Shown here: piece after piece, positions 44,696-53,623 of the stretch
Position numbering within the stretch: the stretch's first letter is position 1
Layout of the letters: each line of letters opens with the position of its first letter
NCBI GenBank assembly: GCA_051209155.1
Contig: JBPJGB010000001.1
Origin: Actomonas sp051209155
GTDB taxonomy: Bacteria > Verrucomicrobiota > Verrucomicrobiia > Opitutales > Opitutaceae
Strand: one strand, 5' to 3'
DNA length: 64,000 nucleotides
Position numbers and translations under genes: made by a program
The notes under the pieces: generated by a model
The model's database searches: none
What the model was told of the DNA's origin: nothing
What the model saw: the letters and a program-made list of their open reading frames with translations, nothing else

Positions 44696-44953
44696 TCATG
44701 GAGTCGTCGAAAACCATGAAGTGACTTCGCTTGGGGACGTATCTTCGTGCACCCATAGCTCGCTCACCTCGGAAGTCGAAACTGGTCGAAAGCAGTAAGC
44801 GTAACATCCGTCGTAATGGCTATACTTCACTTCGCGGAATTCGAATTCCGTGCCGGATGGGAACGCCTCGTCCTCGCGAAATCCGAACGATAGATCACGG
44901 GCCGCCCGATAGTGCCGCCCAAAGGTAAATGTATACCGGTGATCATGTGGCAT
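44696..44953 (-). CDS. Small hypothetical protein
   Basis: 85 residues, not recognised with confidence. The sequence has a well-balanced beta-rich character (YTFTFGRHYRAARDLSFGF, GTEFEFREVKYSHYDGCYAY, SELWVHEDTSPSEVTSWF). Local GC is distinctly lower than in the neighbours, which may indicate transfer. The pattern loosely recalls small DUF3601-like proteins. No operon partner. Confidence 0.55.
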   Translation of the reverse strand: MPHDHRYTFTFGRHYRAARDLSFGFREDEAFPSGTEFEFREVKYSHYDGCYAYCFRPVSTSEVSELWVHEDTSPSEVTSWFSTTP

Positions 44954-45235
44954 TTTGCCGAACGTTGTTTAGGCCCTGTGAAACAGGGGGATAACTGATA
45001 AATATCCTGTCGGGGCTGATTGTTGCATCATGTTTGCGTGGAGCTGTAGCAAGATGGCGCAGTCTGGCGGCAGAAGATTTAGCGTGGTTTGCCGGCTGGC
45101 CGCAGAAAAACAGTCAACCGCGGGGCGCAAAGAAGCGAGGCGAACCTGCAACGGCAAGCCGCCTTTCGACCGCGAGGTTTGTGGACTTCAACACGGTTTG
45201 AGACCGAGCCGGGCCGCACGCGCCAACGACCGAAC
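44954..45235. other. Intergenic region without an identified gene
   Basis: 282 bp between the small hypothetical gene and the end of the AraC-type regulator gene. It has a CCCTGT-GAA-ACAGGG hairpin near 44973 and a relatively AT-rich stretch to about 45030. I see no supported coding sequence or RNA gene. Confidence 0.5.
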
Positions 45236-45961
45236 TCACCCTTGAAACAGCTTCCGGTAGTGCAGCGGGCTCGTCTCGAAAACGCTGCGGAAGTGGCGGA
45301 TGAAGCTGCTGTGATCGTAAAAACCACACTCGTGCGCGATCTCGGTGATGGGCGTGTCGCTGTGGCGCAGGCGGTCGCTCGCGATCAAGACGCGCAGACG
45401 GACGATGAACTGACGCGGGCTCATGCGAAAGGTCGCCTGGAAGCGTCGCTCGAGCTGGCGTTGCGACAGGCCGATGCTACGGGCGAGCTCCGGCACCGCC
45501 AGCGGCTGGGCGTAGTTGGCACGGATGCTTTGCACCAAATCGAGCACCGGATCCTGCGAGATATTCAGCAGGTTTTCATAACTCTGCACCGTGCCGCAAA
45601 GTCCGCAGACCGCGCCGGTCCGGTCGAAGAGCGGCAGCTTCTGGGTGATGAACCATTCGGGCAGACGTTCGCGGGAGGGGAAGAGTTCGATGAGGTTGAG
45701 CAAGGGTTCGCCGGTCTCCAGCACGGTGCGGTCGTCGGCCGCGAACTTGCGCGCCATGTAAGCGGGGAAGAGCTCCTCGTCGGTGCGACCCGCCAACTCC
45801 TCCGGCGTGCGCATGCCGCAATGCTGCGCAAACTCGATGTTGCCGGTAACGATGCGCGACGCCCGGTCTTTCACGAAATACATCAGGTCCGGGATGTGAT
45901 CGAAGAGCTGGTTGATCGAGCGGAGCGGATCGAGTTGGTCGAGCCAGGTGGCGAGAGGCAT
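45236..45961 (-). CDS. AraC-family transcriptional regulator with PAS sensor domain
   Basis: 241 residues from the ATG at 45961 (an in-frame TTG at 45979 is possible). A PAS domain (about 15-120: LFDHIPDLMYFVKDRASRIVTGN, GRTDEELFPAYMARKFAADD, LPLFDRTGAVCGLCGTVQSYE) is followed by an AraC double HTH (about 140-241: LAVPELARSIGLSQRQLERRF, MSPRQFIVRLRV, ITEIAHECGFYDHSSFIRHF). It probably binds a small ligand and controls the divergent sugar operon starting at 46117. The 155 bp between contains ATACAATTATTAACCCAG, the AT-rich promoter candidate. Confidence 0.92.
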   Translation of the reverse strand: MPLATWLDQLDPLRSINQLFDHIPDLMYFVKDRASRIVTGNIEFAQHCGMRTPEELAGRTDEELFPAYMARKFAADDRTVLETGEPLLNLIELFPSRERLPEWFITQKLPLFDRTGAVCGLCGTVQSYENLLNISQDPVLDLVQSIRANYAQPLAVPELARSIGLSQRQLERRFQATFRMSPRQFIVRLRVLIASDRLRHSDTPITEIAHECGFYDHSSFIRHFRSVFETSPLHYRKLFQG

Positions 45962-46116
45962 GATGGCGAAAAAATACAATTATTAACCCAGTCGATACAA
46001 GCTGGAGAACCGCTTTCTCGGCTACATTGGGAGCCTGCCCGCGCGGCGTCTGTCGTTTCCCCGCCCGACCGCTGTGCTCGGCGCAACCCCAACCCCTTAC
46101 CCCCGACCCCGAAACC

Positions 46117-46995
46117 ATGCAATTCGGTGCCAGCACTTGGCTTTGGACTTCTCCGTTTGACGGCAGCGATGTCGCGCTGCTCTCAAAGATCGCAACCATG
46201 GGATTCGATTTTGTCGAAATCCCCGTCGAAGACCCGACGACGATCGATGTCGCGGCCATCAAAAGCGCCCTGAGCGACACCGGCCTCACGCCCATCGTCT
46301 GCGCGGCGGTGGCCGGCGAACGCGACCTCTCCAGCGCCGATCCGGCCAACGTCGCGGCGGCAACGACCTATCTGACCGCCTGCTGCGGCTTGGCGCAGGA
46401 GTGGGGGAGTCCGCTGGTGGTCGGTCCGCTCTACGCGGCCGTGGGCAAGGCCCGGCTGCCCACCGAGGCCGAACGCACCGCGGAATGGGCACGCTCCGTG
46501 AGCAACCTGCGCCACGTCGCTGGCATCGCGGCCGCGCACGGCGTGCGTCTGGGCATCGAGCCGCTCAATCGCTTTGAGACCGACATGGTCAACACGACGG
46601 CCGGCGCGCTGCGGTTGTTGGCCGACATCGACAGCCCGCACGTGGGCCTGTCGCTCGACAGCTTTCACATGAACATCGAGGAGGTCGATTTCTGTGCCGC
46701 GATCGAGGCGGCGGGCGATCGCCTGCTGCACCTGCAGGTTTCGGACAGCCACCGCGGCGTGCCGGGCGACGGCAACAGCGACTGGGCGGGGCTGCGCGAG
46801 GGCCTGCGCCGCATCGGCTACGACGGCCGGCTCTCGATCGAGAGTTTTTCCCCCGACAGTTCCGGCCTCGCGGCGGCCGTCTGCATCTGGCGCCGCTTCG
46901 CGCCGTCGCAGGACGCGTTTGCGGAGCGGGGACTGCGTTTTCTCCAACAATGGCAGGCCGGCGGCGAAGCCGGTGTGGCCGACGAATCCAAATAA
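46117..46995 (+). CDS. Sugar phosphate isomerase/epimerase-type TIM-barrel protein
   Basis: 292 residues from the ATG at 46117. Xylose-isomerase-like TIM barrel of the D-psicose/D-tagatose 3-epimerase type. Metal/catalytic positions are visible: GIEPLNRFETD (Glu), GLSLDSFHMNIEE (Asp and His), LQVSDSHRG (His) and LSIESFS (Glu). Members epimerise ketoses, and related proteins act on 3-keto-glycosides. It begins an operon with an oxidoreductase 12 bp downstream. Confidence 0.87.
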   Translation: MQFGASTWLWTSPFDGSDVALLSKIATMGFDFVEIPVEDPTTIDVAAIKSALSDTGLTPIVCAAVAGERDLSSADPANVAAATTYLTACCGLAQEWGSPLVVGPLYAAVGKARLPTEAERTAEWARSVSNLRHVAGIAAAHGVRLGIEPLNRFETDMVNTTAGALRLLADIDSPHVGLSLDSFHMNIEEVDFCAAIEAAGDRLLHLQVSDSHRGVPGDGNSDWAGLREGLRRIGYDGRLSIESFSPDSSGLAAAVCIWRRFAPSQDAFAERGLRFLQQWQAGGEAGVADESK

Positions 46996-47007
46996 CGAAT
47001 ACACCCC

Positions 47008-48135
47008 ATGAACGTTGCCATCATCGGTCTCGGCTTCGGTGCCGAATTCATTCCCATCTACCAGGCCCATCCGCGGGCCAACATGTATGCCATCTGCCAG
47101 CGCAATCCCGACAAGCTGAAGGAGATTGGCGACAAGTTTGGCGTGGAAAAGCGCTACACCTCCTTTGACGAGGTGCTGGCCGATCCGGCCGTCGATGTGG
47201 TCCACATCAACACCCCCATTCCCGACCACGGCCCGCAGTCGATCAAGGCGCTTGAGGCCGGCAAGCACGTGGCCTGCACGGTGCCCATGGCGACGTCGGT
47301 CGAGGACTGCCGTCGCATCGTGGAGCTGACCAAGAAAACCGGCCTGATCTACATGATGATGGAAACGGTGGTCTACAGTCGGGAGTTCCTCTTCGTGAAG
47401 GAGCTCTACGACAAGGGGGAGTTGGGCCGCGTGCAGTTCCTGCAGGCCTCGCACCAGCAGGACATGGCCGGCTGGCCGGGTTACTGGGACGGCCTGCCGC
47501 CGATGCATTACGCGACCCACTGCGTCGGTCCGGTGCTCGGCCTCGAACGCAAGCTCGCCGAGCAGGTCACCTGTGTGGGTTCGGGTCGCATCAACGAATC
47601 GCAGGCCAAGGTCTACGGTTCACCCTTCGCGATCGAGTCCTGCCACATTCAGATGAAGGACTCCGACGTCGCGGCGCGCATCTACCGTTCGCTCTTCGAA
47701 ACCGCCCGGCAGTATCGCGAGAGTTTTGATGTCTACGGGTCGAAAAAATCCTACGAGTGGCCGCTCATCGAAGGCGAGGAGCCGGTCATCCACACCCTCG
47801 GCAAACCCGAGCCGGAGATCCCCGAACGCGTGCCGGTGCCGGACTACGCGCACCTGTTGCCCGAGCCGATTCGGCACTTCACTGGCCGCGGGGTTTACGA
47901 CTCCGACGAGAACCAGCACCTCTCCTTCACCCAAGGCGCCGGCCACGGCGGCTCGCACCCGCACCTGGTGGACAACTTCATCAAGGCGGTGCTCGACAAA
48001 TCGAATCCCTACCCCAACGCGGTGGAGTCAGCCAACATCAGTTGCGTCGGCATCCTCGCCCACGAATCGGCGATGGAGGGCGGCGTGCCGAAGCGCATGC
48101 CGGACTTCACGCTCGATGATCCCCACGCCGGCTGA
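47008..48135 (+). CDS. Gfo/Idh/MocA-family oxidoreductase
   Basis: 375 residues. The Rossmann start MNVAIIGLGFGAEFIPIYQ is followed by DVVHINTPIPDHGPQSIKALEAGKHV. The usual cap motif EKP is replaced by TVP (HVACTVPMATS), removing the conserved Lys that normally contacts nicotinamide and substrate. The C-terminal alpha/beta domain has MHYATHCVGPVLGL with the common active-site His. No export signal. The change may alter the reaction (cofactor-bound redox, isomerisation or hydrolysis); by context the substrate is a sugar. Confidence 0.88.
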   Translation: MNVAIIGLGFGAEFIPIYQAHPRANMYAICQRNPDKLKEIGDKFGVEKRYTSFDEVLADPAVDVVHINTPIPDHGPQSIKALEAGKHVACTVPMATSVEDCRRIVELTKKTGLIYMMMETVVYSREFLFVKELYDKGELGRVQFLQASHQQDMAGWPGYWDGLPPMHYATHCVGPVLGLERKLAEQVTCVGSGRINESQAKVYGSPFAIESCHIQMKDSDVAARIYRSLFETARQYRESFDVYGSKKSYEWPLIEGEEPVIHTLGKPEPEIPERVPVPDYAHLLPEPIRHFTGRGVYDSDENQHLSFTQGAGHGGSHPHLVDNFIKAVLDKSNPYPNAVESANISCVGILAHESAMEGGVPKRMPDFTLDDPHAG

Positions 48136-48220
48136 ACCCCGCCGGCTCCAATGAACGGTGAGCTGATCCAACCCCGTCGCCGCCTTGCGACTCCAAGCGC
48201 GACGCAACCACGTTGAACCC

Positions 48221-51200
48221 ATGTTTGTGACTCCCTTTGCCCCCGCCCAATTCCTGCGCCGTTTGGCCCCGCTCGTTGTGGCTTTCGCCTTGGCCTTCGC
48301 GCCGGCGCGCGCCGCCAACGACGACGATGGTGTGATTGATCTGCTCTTCCTCGGCCACGGCGCACGCGAGGGCAAAGGTTACCACCTGTCGCATGTGTTC
48401 GCGCCGGTGTTCAACCGTTCGCTGGGCAAGGAGAAGATCCGCATGCGCTACGTCGAGGATCCGGCGGTGCTCAATCCCGAGGACCTCGGTCAGACCGATG
48501 TGCTGCTGATCTACGCCAACCATTACGGTCTCAAACCGGAGCAGGAGAAAGCGCTGCTCGACTTCGTGGCGAACGGCGGCGGTTTCATGCCGGTGCACAG
48601 CGCCAGTGCGTGCTTCCCCAAATCGAAGCCTTACGTCGACCTCGTCGGCGCCCGCTTCAAGAGCCACGGCAAGGAAGCCTTCACCGCCCACATCGTGCCG
48701 GGGCAGGAGCACCATCCGATCATGGACGGTTGGTCGGAGTTTGAGACGACCGACGAAACCTACGTGCACGCCGACCACAACGAGGTGAATCGCACCGTGT
48801 TGATGACGCGCGAGGAGGAGCCGTGGACCTGGACCCGCACCCACGGCCAGGGCCGCGTGTTTTACACGGCCTATGGTCACGACATGGACACCTGGGGCCA
48901 GGCCGCCTTTCACGACCTGCTCATCCGCGGCATCCGCTGGGCCGCCGGCGACGCCAAGGCCGCCGCCAACCGCGCGCTGGTGCAGACGCTGCCGGAGCTC
49001 ACCTACCAGCCGGCCGACACCATTCCGAATTACCGCAAGCAGGATCCGGCGCCGGAGTTCGCCCGGCCGTTTTCGCCGGAGGAGTCGCAGCAACTCACCA
49101 TGGCCGAAGCCGGCTTCGAACTGCAGCTCTTTGCCGCCGAACCGCAGATCGTAAACCCCATCGCCTTCGCGTGGGATGAGCGCGGCCGCCTCTTCGTGGC
49201 CGAGACGATCGATTATCCGAACGAGGTGAATCCGAACCAACAGGGCGACGACCGCATCCTCATCCTCGAGGACACCGACGGCGACGGCCGCGCCGACAAG
49301 TCCACCGTGTTCGCCGACGGCCTCAACATCCCGACCAGCCTTACGCCGATCGACGGCGGTTGGATCGTGGCGCAGGCCCCGCAGTTTCTCTTTTTGAAGG
49401 ACACCGATGGCGACGACGTCGCCGATGTGCGTTACGCCATCAACCAGGACTGGGGCGTCGAGGATACCCACGCCGGTCCGTCGAGCCTGCGCTATGGTTT
49501 CGACAACAAGATCTGGGGCGCGGTCGGTTACTCGGACGCGAAGAAGTCGACCCAAGGCGAGTTCGGCCAAGGCGTCTTCCGCATGGATCCGAACTCCGGC
49601 GTCGTTGAGCCGGTCGGCATGTTCAGCAACAACACCTGGGGCCTCGGCATGAGTGAGGACTTCGAGATCTTCGGGTCCACGGCCAACAACGCGCCGGCCT
49701 TCCACGTGCCGTTGTGGCGCCGTTTCACCTACGATCGCCATACCGCCTTGCCGCCGCAGCTCGCCGCGAAGATCGACGACTTCTCGCAGTTCTTCCCGTC
49801 GACCGACAAGTTCCTGCAGGTCGATTGGTTTGGCCGCTACACGGCCGGCGCGGGTTTCAACCTCTACACCGCGCGTTCCTTTCCGGAGCGCTTCTGGAAT
49901 CAGTCCGCCTTCATCGGCGGCCCGACCGGTCACCTGCTGGGACAGTTCTTCCTGAAGGAGGACGGCACGACCTACGTCGCGCAAAACCGCGGCGCGATCA
50001 TCACGTCGAACGACGAGTGGTTTTCGCCGGTCTTTGCCGAGGTCGGTCCCGACGGCGCGCTGTGGGTGGCTGACTGGTATAACTTCATCATCCAGCACAA
50101 CCCGCGGCCTTCGCTCAACTCGGCCGGCTTCGAGGGCCGGATGGGCGCGGGCAACGCGCACGAGAATCCGCTGCGCGATCGTCAGCACGGTCGCATCTAC
50201 CGCCTGGTTGCGAAGAACGGGAAACTCTCCACCCAGCTCGATCTGTCCCACGCCTCGACGGCCGAGCTCATCGCGGCCTTCGGTAACGACAACATGTTCT
50301 GGCGCATGACCGCCCAGCGCAAACTGGTGCGCGAGCAGCGCCGCGACGCCATCCCGGCCTTGCGCGAAATCGTCGCGACCGATGCCGCCGTTGACGGCCT
50401 GGGCCTGAACCCGCGCGTGATTCACGCGATCTGGACGTTGCAGGGGCTCGGCGCCTTCACCGTCACCACGGCCGAAGGCGAAGCCTCTGTTGCGGCGGCG
50501 CTCGGCCACGCGTCCGCGGCGGTGCGCAAGAACGCCGTCATGGCGCTGACCGAAGCGGGTGGGGAAGCCAACCTTGCCCGCGCCGCGACGCTGCTCGACG
50601 ACCCCGACGCAAAGACCCGCCTCAAGGCCGTGCTGGCGCTGGGCCTGCTGCCCGCCAGCGAAGCCAACGCGCAGGCGCTCTTCAGCCGCCGCGCGACCTT
50701 TCCCGCCGATCCCTACCTGGCGCGCGCCTTCGCCCACGCTGTGCTCGATAACGAGGCGCCCTACATGGCCGCGTTGCTGAGCCACCCGGAGCCCGCCGCG
50801 AAGACGGTGTTTGAGCTCTATGCCAAGGTCGAGGAGTCGCCCGACTACCTCGTGGCCAAACGCTACTTCGAAAACGTCGACGGCGACGTGGCCGCCGCGC
50901 TCGGCGACTGGTCCGGGTTGCCCGTCACCTCGCTGCAGCCGATAGCGATCGCGTTGCTCGACGCGTGGAAGACCAAGCTGCACGAGCCGACCGCTGACGA
51001 GGTGGCGTTGGTGCAGCGTCTCGTCGATCGTCTCGACGGCGATACGCAGATGCGCCTGCGGTTGCGCGCCGGTGGTCTCGATCTCCACTACGCCAACATC
51101 GACGAAGCGGCCTATGCCGAGTTCCTGCAGGCCAACACCTTCACGCCGGAAATCTCCGAACGCGCCTGGCTCGGGCTGGGCGAACGCGTTTTCCAGCAGA

Positions 51201-51748
51201 ACTGCGTGGCCTGTCACGGCTCGGAAGCCCGCGGCGATCGCAGCGTCGGCGCGCCCGCCCTGCGCGGCATGGAAAGCTGGTATGTGCAGACCCAGTTGCA
51301 GAAGTTCCGCGCCGGGCTGCGTGGCACGCACTTCAAAAACGCCAATGGCATCGCCATGCGCAGCGCGCTGGAGTTCCTCGACGCGCAAAGTCGCAGCGAG
51401 ACCTTTGTCATGTCGAGCCTCGCGGCCTACCTCACGTCGTTGGACCCGGTGCAACCCGAATCCACCGTGGTCGGCAACCCCGCCGCCGGCCAGGCGCTCT
51501 ACGCGGTCTGCGCGACCTGCCACGGTCCGGACGGCGCGGGCAACCGCGAGCTCAACGCGCCCAAACTCACCGGCAAGCAGGACTGGTATCTGCTCACTCA
51601 CCTGAAGCTCTTCCACGACGGCGTGCGCGGCTCCGACCCGCGTGACGTCACCGGCGCGCAGATGGCGGCGATGGCCAAGACCGTGCCGACCGAACAGGCC
51701 ATGCGCGACCTCATCGCGTATATCCAAACCTTCAATACGAAGCAGTGA
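48221..51748 (+). CDS. ThuA - PVC dehydrogenase-like propeller - HEAT - double cytochrome c protein
   Basis: 1175 residues from the ATG at 48221, with a signal peptide (about 10-33). Domain order: ThuA (about 40-255; LLFLGHGAREGKGYHL, GGFMPVHSASACF, TYVHADHNEVNRTVLM), a PVC-type membrane-bound-dehydrogenase propeller (about 290-680; AFAWDERGRLFVAETIDYPN, ILEDTDGDGRADKSTVF, NTWGLGMSEDFE), HEAT-like repeats (about 690-960) and two cytochrome c units with haem sites CVACH (Cys995) and CATCH (Cys1097). Such giants are characteristic of Planctomycetes and Verrucomicrobia. Predicted periplasmic sugar oxidation or keto-sugar handling with electron transfer to c-type haem. It is the third gene of the operon. 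Confidence 0.92.
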   Translation: MFVTPFAPAQFLRRLAPLVVAFALAFAPARAANDDDGVIDLLFLGHGAREGKGYHLSHVFAPVFNRSLGKEKIRMRYVEDPAVLNPEDLGQTDVLLIYANHYGLKPEQEKALLDFVANGGGFMPVHSASACFPKSKPYVDLVGARFKSHGKEAFTAHIVPGQEHHPIMDGWSEFETTDETYVHADHNEVNRTVLMTREEEPWTWTRTHGQGRVFYTAYGHDMDTWGQAAFHDLLIRGIRWAAGDAKAAANRALVQTLPELTYQPADTIPNYRKQDPAPEFARPFSPEESQQLTMAEAGFELQLFAAEPQIVNPIAFAWDERGRLFVAETIDYPNEVNPNQQGDDRILILEDTDGDGRADKSTVFADGLNIPTSLTPIDGGWIVAQAPQFLFLKDTDGDDVADVRYAINQDWGVEDTHAGPSSLRYGFDNKIWGAVGYSDAKKSTQGEFGQGVFRMDPNSGVVEPVGMFSNNTWGLGMSEDFEIFGSTANNAPAFHVPLWRRFTYDRHTALPPQLAAKIDDFSQFFPSTDKFLQVDWFGRYTAGAGFNLYTARSFPERFWNQSAFIGGPTGHLLGQFFLKEDGTTYVAQNRGAIITSNDEWFSPVFAEVGPDGALWVADWYNFIIQHNPRPSLNSAGFEGRMGAGNAHENPLRDRQHGRIYRLVAKNGKLSTQLDLSHASTAELIAAFGNDNMFWRMTAQRKLVREQRRDAIPALREIVATDAAVDGLGLNPRVIHAIWTLQGLGAFTVTTAEGEASVAAALGHASAAVRKNAVMALTEAGGEANLARAATLLDDPDAKTRLKAVLALGLLPASEANAQALFSRRATFPADPYLARAFAHAVLDNEAPYMAALLSHPEPAAKTVFELYAKVEESPDYLVAKRYFENVDGDVAAALGDWSGLPVTSLQPIAIALLDAWKTKLHEPTADEVALVQRLVDRLDGDTQMRLRLRAGGLDLHYANIDEAAYAEFLQANTFTPEISERAWLGLGERVFQQNCVACHGSEARGDRSVGAPALRGMESWYVQTQLQKFRAGLRGTHFKNANGIAMRSALEFLDAQSRSETFVMSSLAAYLTSLDPVQPESTVVGNPAAGQALYAVCATCHGPDGAGNRELNAPKLTGKQDWYLLTHLKLFHDGVRGSDPRDVTGAQMAAMAKTVPTEQAMRDLIAYIQTFNTKQ

Positions 51749-51795
51749 CGTCGTCCTGACTCAACCCCACCCGACCCCCAACCCCGCTACCCCCT

Positions 51796-53361
51796 ATGTC
51801 GCAAGAATCCGTCAATCCCCAACGGCTCCTCTGGGCCGGTTTCACCGCCATCCTTGCCACCGGCGTCGGTTTCGCCGTGCGCGGGGGCATTTTGGACAAC
51901 TGGGGCGCCGAGTTCGGCTTCTCCGCCACGCAGCTGGGGGTGATCAGTGGCGCCGGCCTCACCGGCTTCTGTTTCGGCATTTTCGCGGGCGGTCTGGTGG
52001 TCGACAAAATCGGCTACGGCAAACTGATCGTGGCCTCGTTTGTCCTGCACCTGCTGTCGGCCGTGATCACGCTTTCGGCCGCGCCCGGCATGGGCATGGC
52101 GGCGGCCTACAACACGCTGTTCTGGGGCACCTTCATTTTCGCGCTGGCCAACGGCGCACTCGAAGCGGTGGCGAATCCGCTGGTGGCGCGCCTCTTCCCC
52201 GAGAACCGCACGCACTACCTCAACATCCTGCACGCCTCGTGGCCGTTGGGGCTGGTGCTGGGCGGGGTGATCGGCTGGGTGCTCGACGATCGTATGGGGG
52301 TGTCGTGGAAAGTGCAGCTCGTGATGTTCCTGCTGCCGACGCTGGTTTACGGCGTGATGTTCTTCCGCCAGAAGTTCCCCAAGTCGGAAGCCGCGGAAAA
52401 AGGCCTGAGCCTCGGCGAAATGTTCAAGGACGTCGGCCTGCTCGGCGGCGCGATCGTCGCGGTCATGCTGGCGATGTTCTTCAGTGCCACCTTCCCGGCG
52501 CTGCCGACCTGGCTGCTGGTGGCGGGGGCGCTGGTGGTCGTGGGTATGATCGGCAAGATCACCAACTTCGCGACGGGTTCGCTGGTGCTCTTCATTCTCT
52601 TCGGCGCGCACATCCTGGTGGGCGCGGTGGAGCTCGGCACGGACGGCTGGATTCAGAACATCACCGGCAACATCCTCAGCTCGGAGCAGGGCAAGGCGCT
52701 CTTCGTGATCACCTCGCTCACGATGTTTGTGCTGCGTTTCTGTGCGGCTTGGATCGAGCGCACGCTCAAACTCTCGCCCGTCGGACTGCTGCTCGTGTGC
52801 GCCATTCTCGCCTTCATCGGCCTCAACCTGACCAGCGGCATCGCCACCTTTGGCGGGGCGGTGGTGGCGCTGCTCATCTACGGAGTGGGCAAGACCTTCT
52901 TCTGGCCGACCATGCTGGCCATCTGTGGTGACCGCTTCCCGCGCACCGGCGCCATTGCCATGAGCATCATGGGCGGACTCGGCATGATGTCGGGCGGCCT
53001 CATCGGCTTGCCGGGCCTCGGTTACGCCAAGGACCGCTTCGCGGCTGAGGCACTCGAGCAGCAGGCCCCGCACGTGCACGTCGTGAGCAAGGCGGCTGAC
53101 CCGAGCAAGTGGCTCTTCTTCGCCCCGGTCGACACGATCGACGGTTCGATCCTCGCGCAGGCCAAGAGTGCGGAAACGCCCACCCCGGATCAGCAGGCGC
53201 TGATCGAGGCTGACCTCGCGGGCGACCGCCGCACCCTGCGCGTCGATTCCTTCATCCCGGCGACGCTTGCGCTCATCTATCTCGGTTTCCTGCTGCACTA
53301 CCGCAGCAAGGGCGGCTACCGGCGACTCACGCTCGAAGAAGAGCAGGCGCTGCGACCGTGA
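51796..53361 (+). CDS. MFS transporter
   Basis: 521 residues with 12 or so membrane helices (first near 12-32; GLTGFCFGIFAGGLVVDKIGYGKLIV contains the MFS loop 2-3 motif). A cytoplasmic loop near residue 200 and a soluble insertion (about 415-480, HVHVVSKAADPSKWLFFAPV...) before the last helix are distinctive. Likely imports the sugar or keto-sugar made by the periplasmic part of the operon. The leader is ACCCCGCTACCCCCT before ATG, with no Shine-Dalgarno. Confidence 0.92.
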   Translation: MSQESVNPQRLLWAGFTAILATGVGFAVRGGILDNWGAEFGFSATQLGVISGAGLTGFCFGIFAGGLVVDKIGYGKLIVASFVLHLLSAVITLSAAPGMGMAAAYNTLFWGTFIFALANGALEAVANPLVARLFPENRTHYLNILHASWPLGLVLGGVIGWVLDDRMGVSWKVQLVMFLLPTLVYGVMFFRQKFPKSEAAEKGLSLGEMFKDVGLLGGAIVAVMLAMFFSATFPALPTWLLVAGALVVVGMIGKITNFATGSLVLFILFGAHILVGAVELGTDGWIQNITGNILSSEQGKALFVITSLTMFVLRFCAAWIERTLKLSPVGLLLVCAILAFIGLNLTSGIATFGGAVVALLIYGVGKTFFWPTMLAICGDRFPRTGAIAMSIMGGLGMMSGGLIGLPGLGYAKDRFAAEALEQQAPHVHVVSKAADPSKWLFFAPVDTIDGSILAQAKSAETPTPDQQALIEADLAGDRRTLRVDSFIPATLALIYLGFLLHYRSKGGYRRLTLEEEQALRP

Positions 53362-53390
53362 CGGGTGGCCGGGCGCTTGCCTGCCTGGGG

Positions 53391-53570
53391 CACGGTAGCG
53401 CCCGACCCACCGGGTCCAACGGACTCGCGTTACCGTCGGGGTAGGGCGGGACCGCTGGGCCCGCCGATTGCGGTGGGAAGGCTGGGCGGCACTTGGAGCG
53501 GTCGGCCCAGCGGTCCGACCCTAACTTTGGACTGCGTTTTGAACGCTGCGACCGTGACGTTCGGTCGGAC
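53391..53570. repeat. Cluster of palindromes (GTAGGGCGGGACCGCTGGGC type, REP-like)
   Basis: GTAGGGCGGGACCGCTGGGC (from 53441) is complementary, with few mismatches, to GCCCAGCGGTCCGACCCTAA (53505-53524). Before it, CGGTAGCGC and GCGTTACCG frame small hairpins (53393-53437), and another GACCGTGACGTTCGGTC hairpin follows. The whole 262 bp between the MFS gene and the convergent esterase gene is non-coding. Confidence 0.7.
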
Positions 53571-53623
53571 GTAAAGCCCCGCCACCTTGGCGGCCGCTGG
53601 AATGTCGGCGAGGCGCTGGCAGC

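Noticed and set aside
48107..51727. A 1206-codon open frame on the minus strand opposite the ThuA-cytochrome gene
   Set aside because: The translation is rich in Arg, Gly, His and Val with no domain pattern, whereas the plus frame has clear ThuA, propeller and haem motifs. It results from high GC content.
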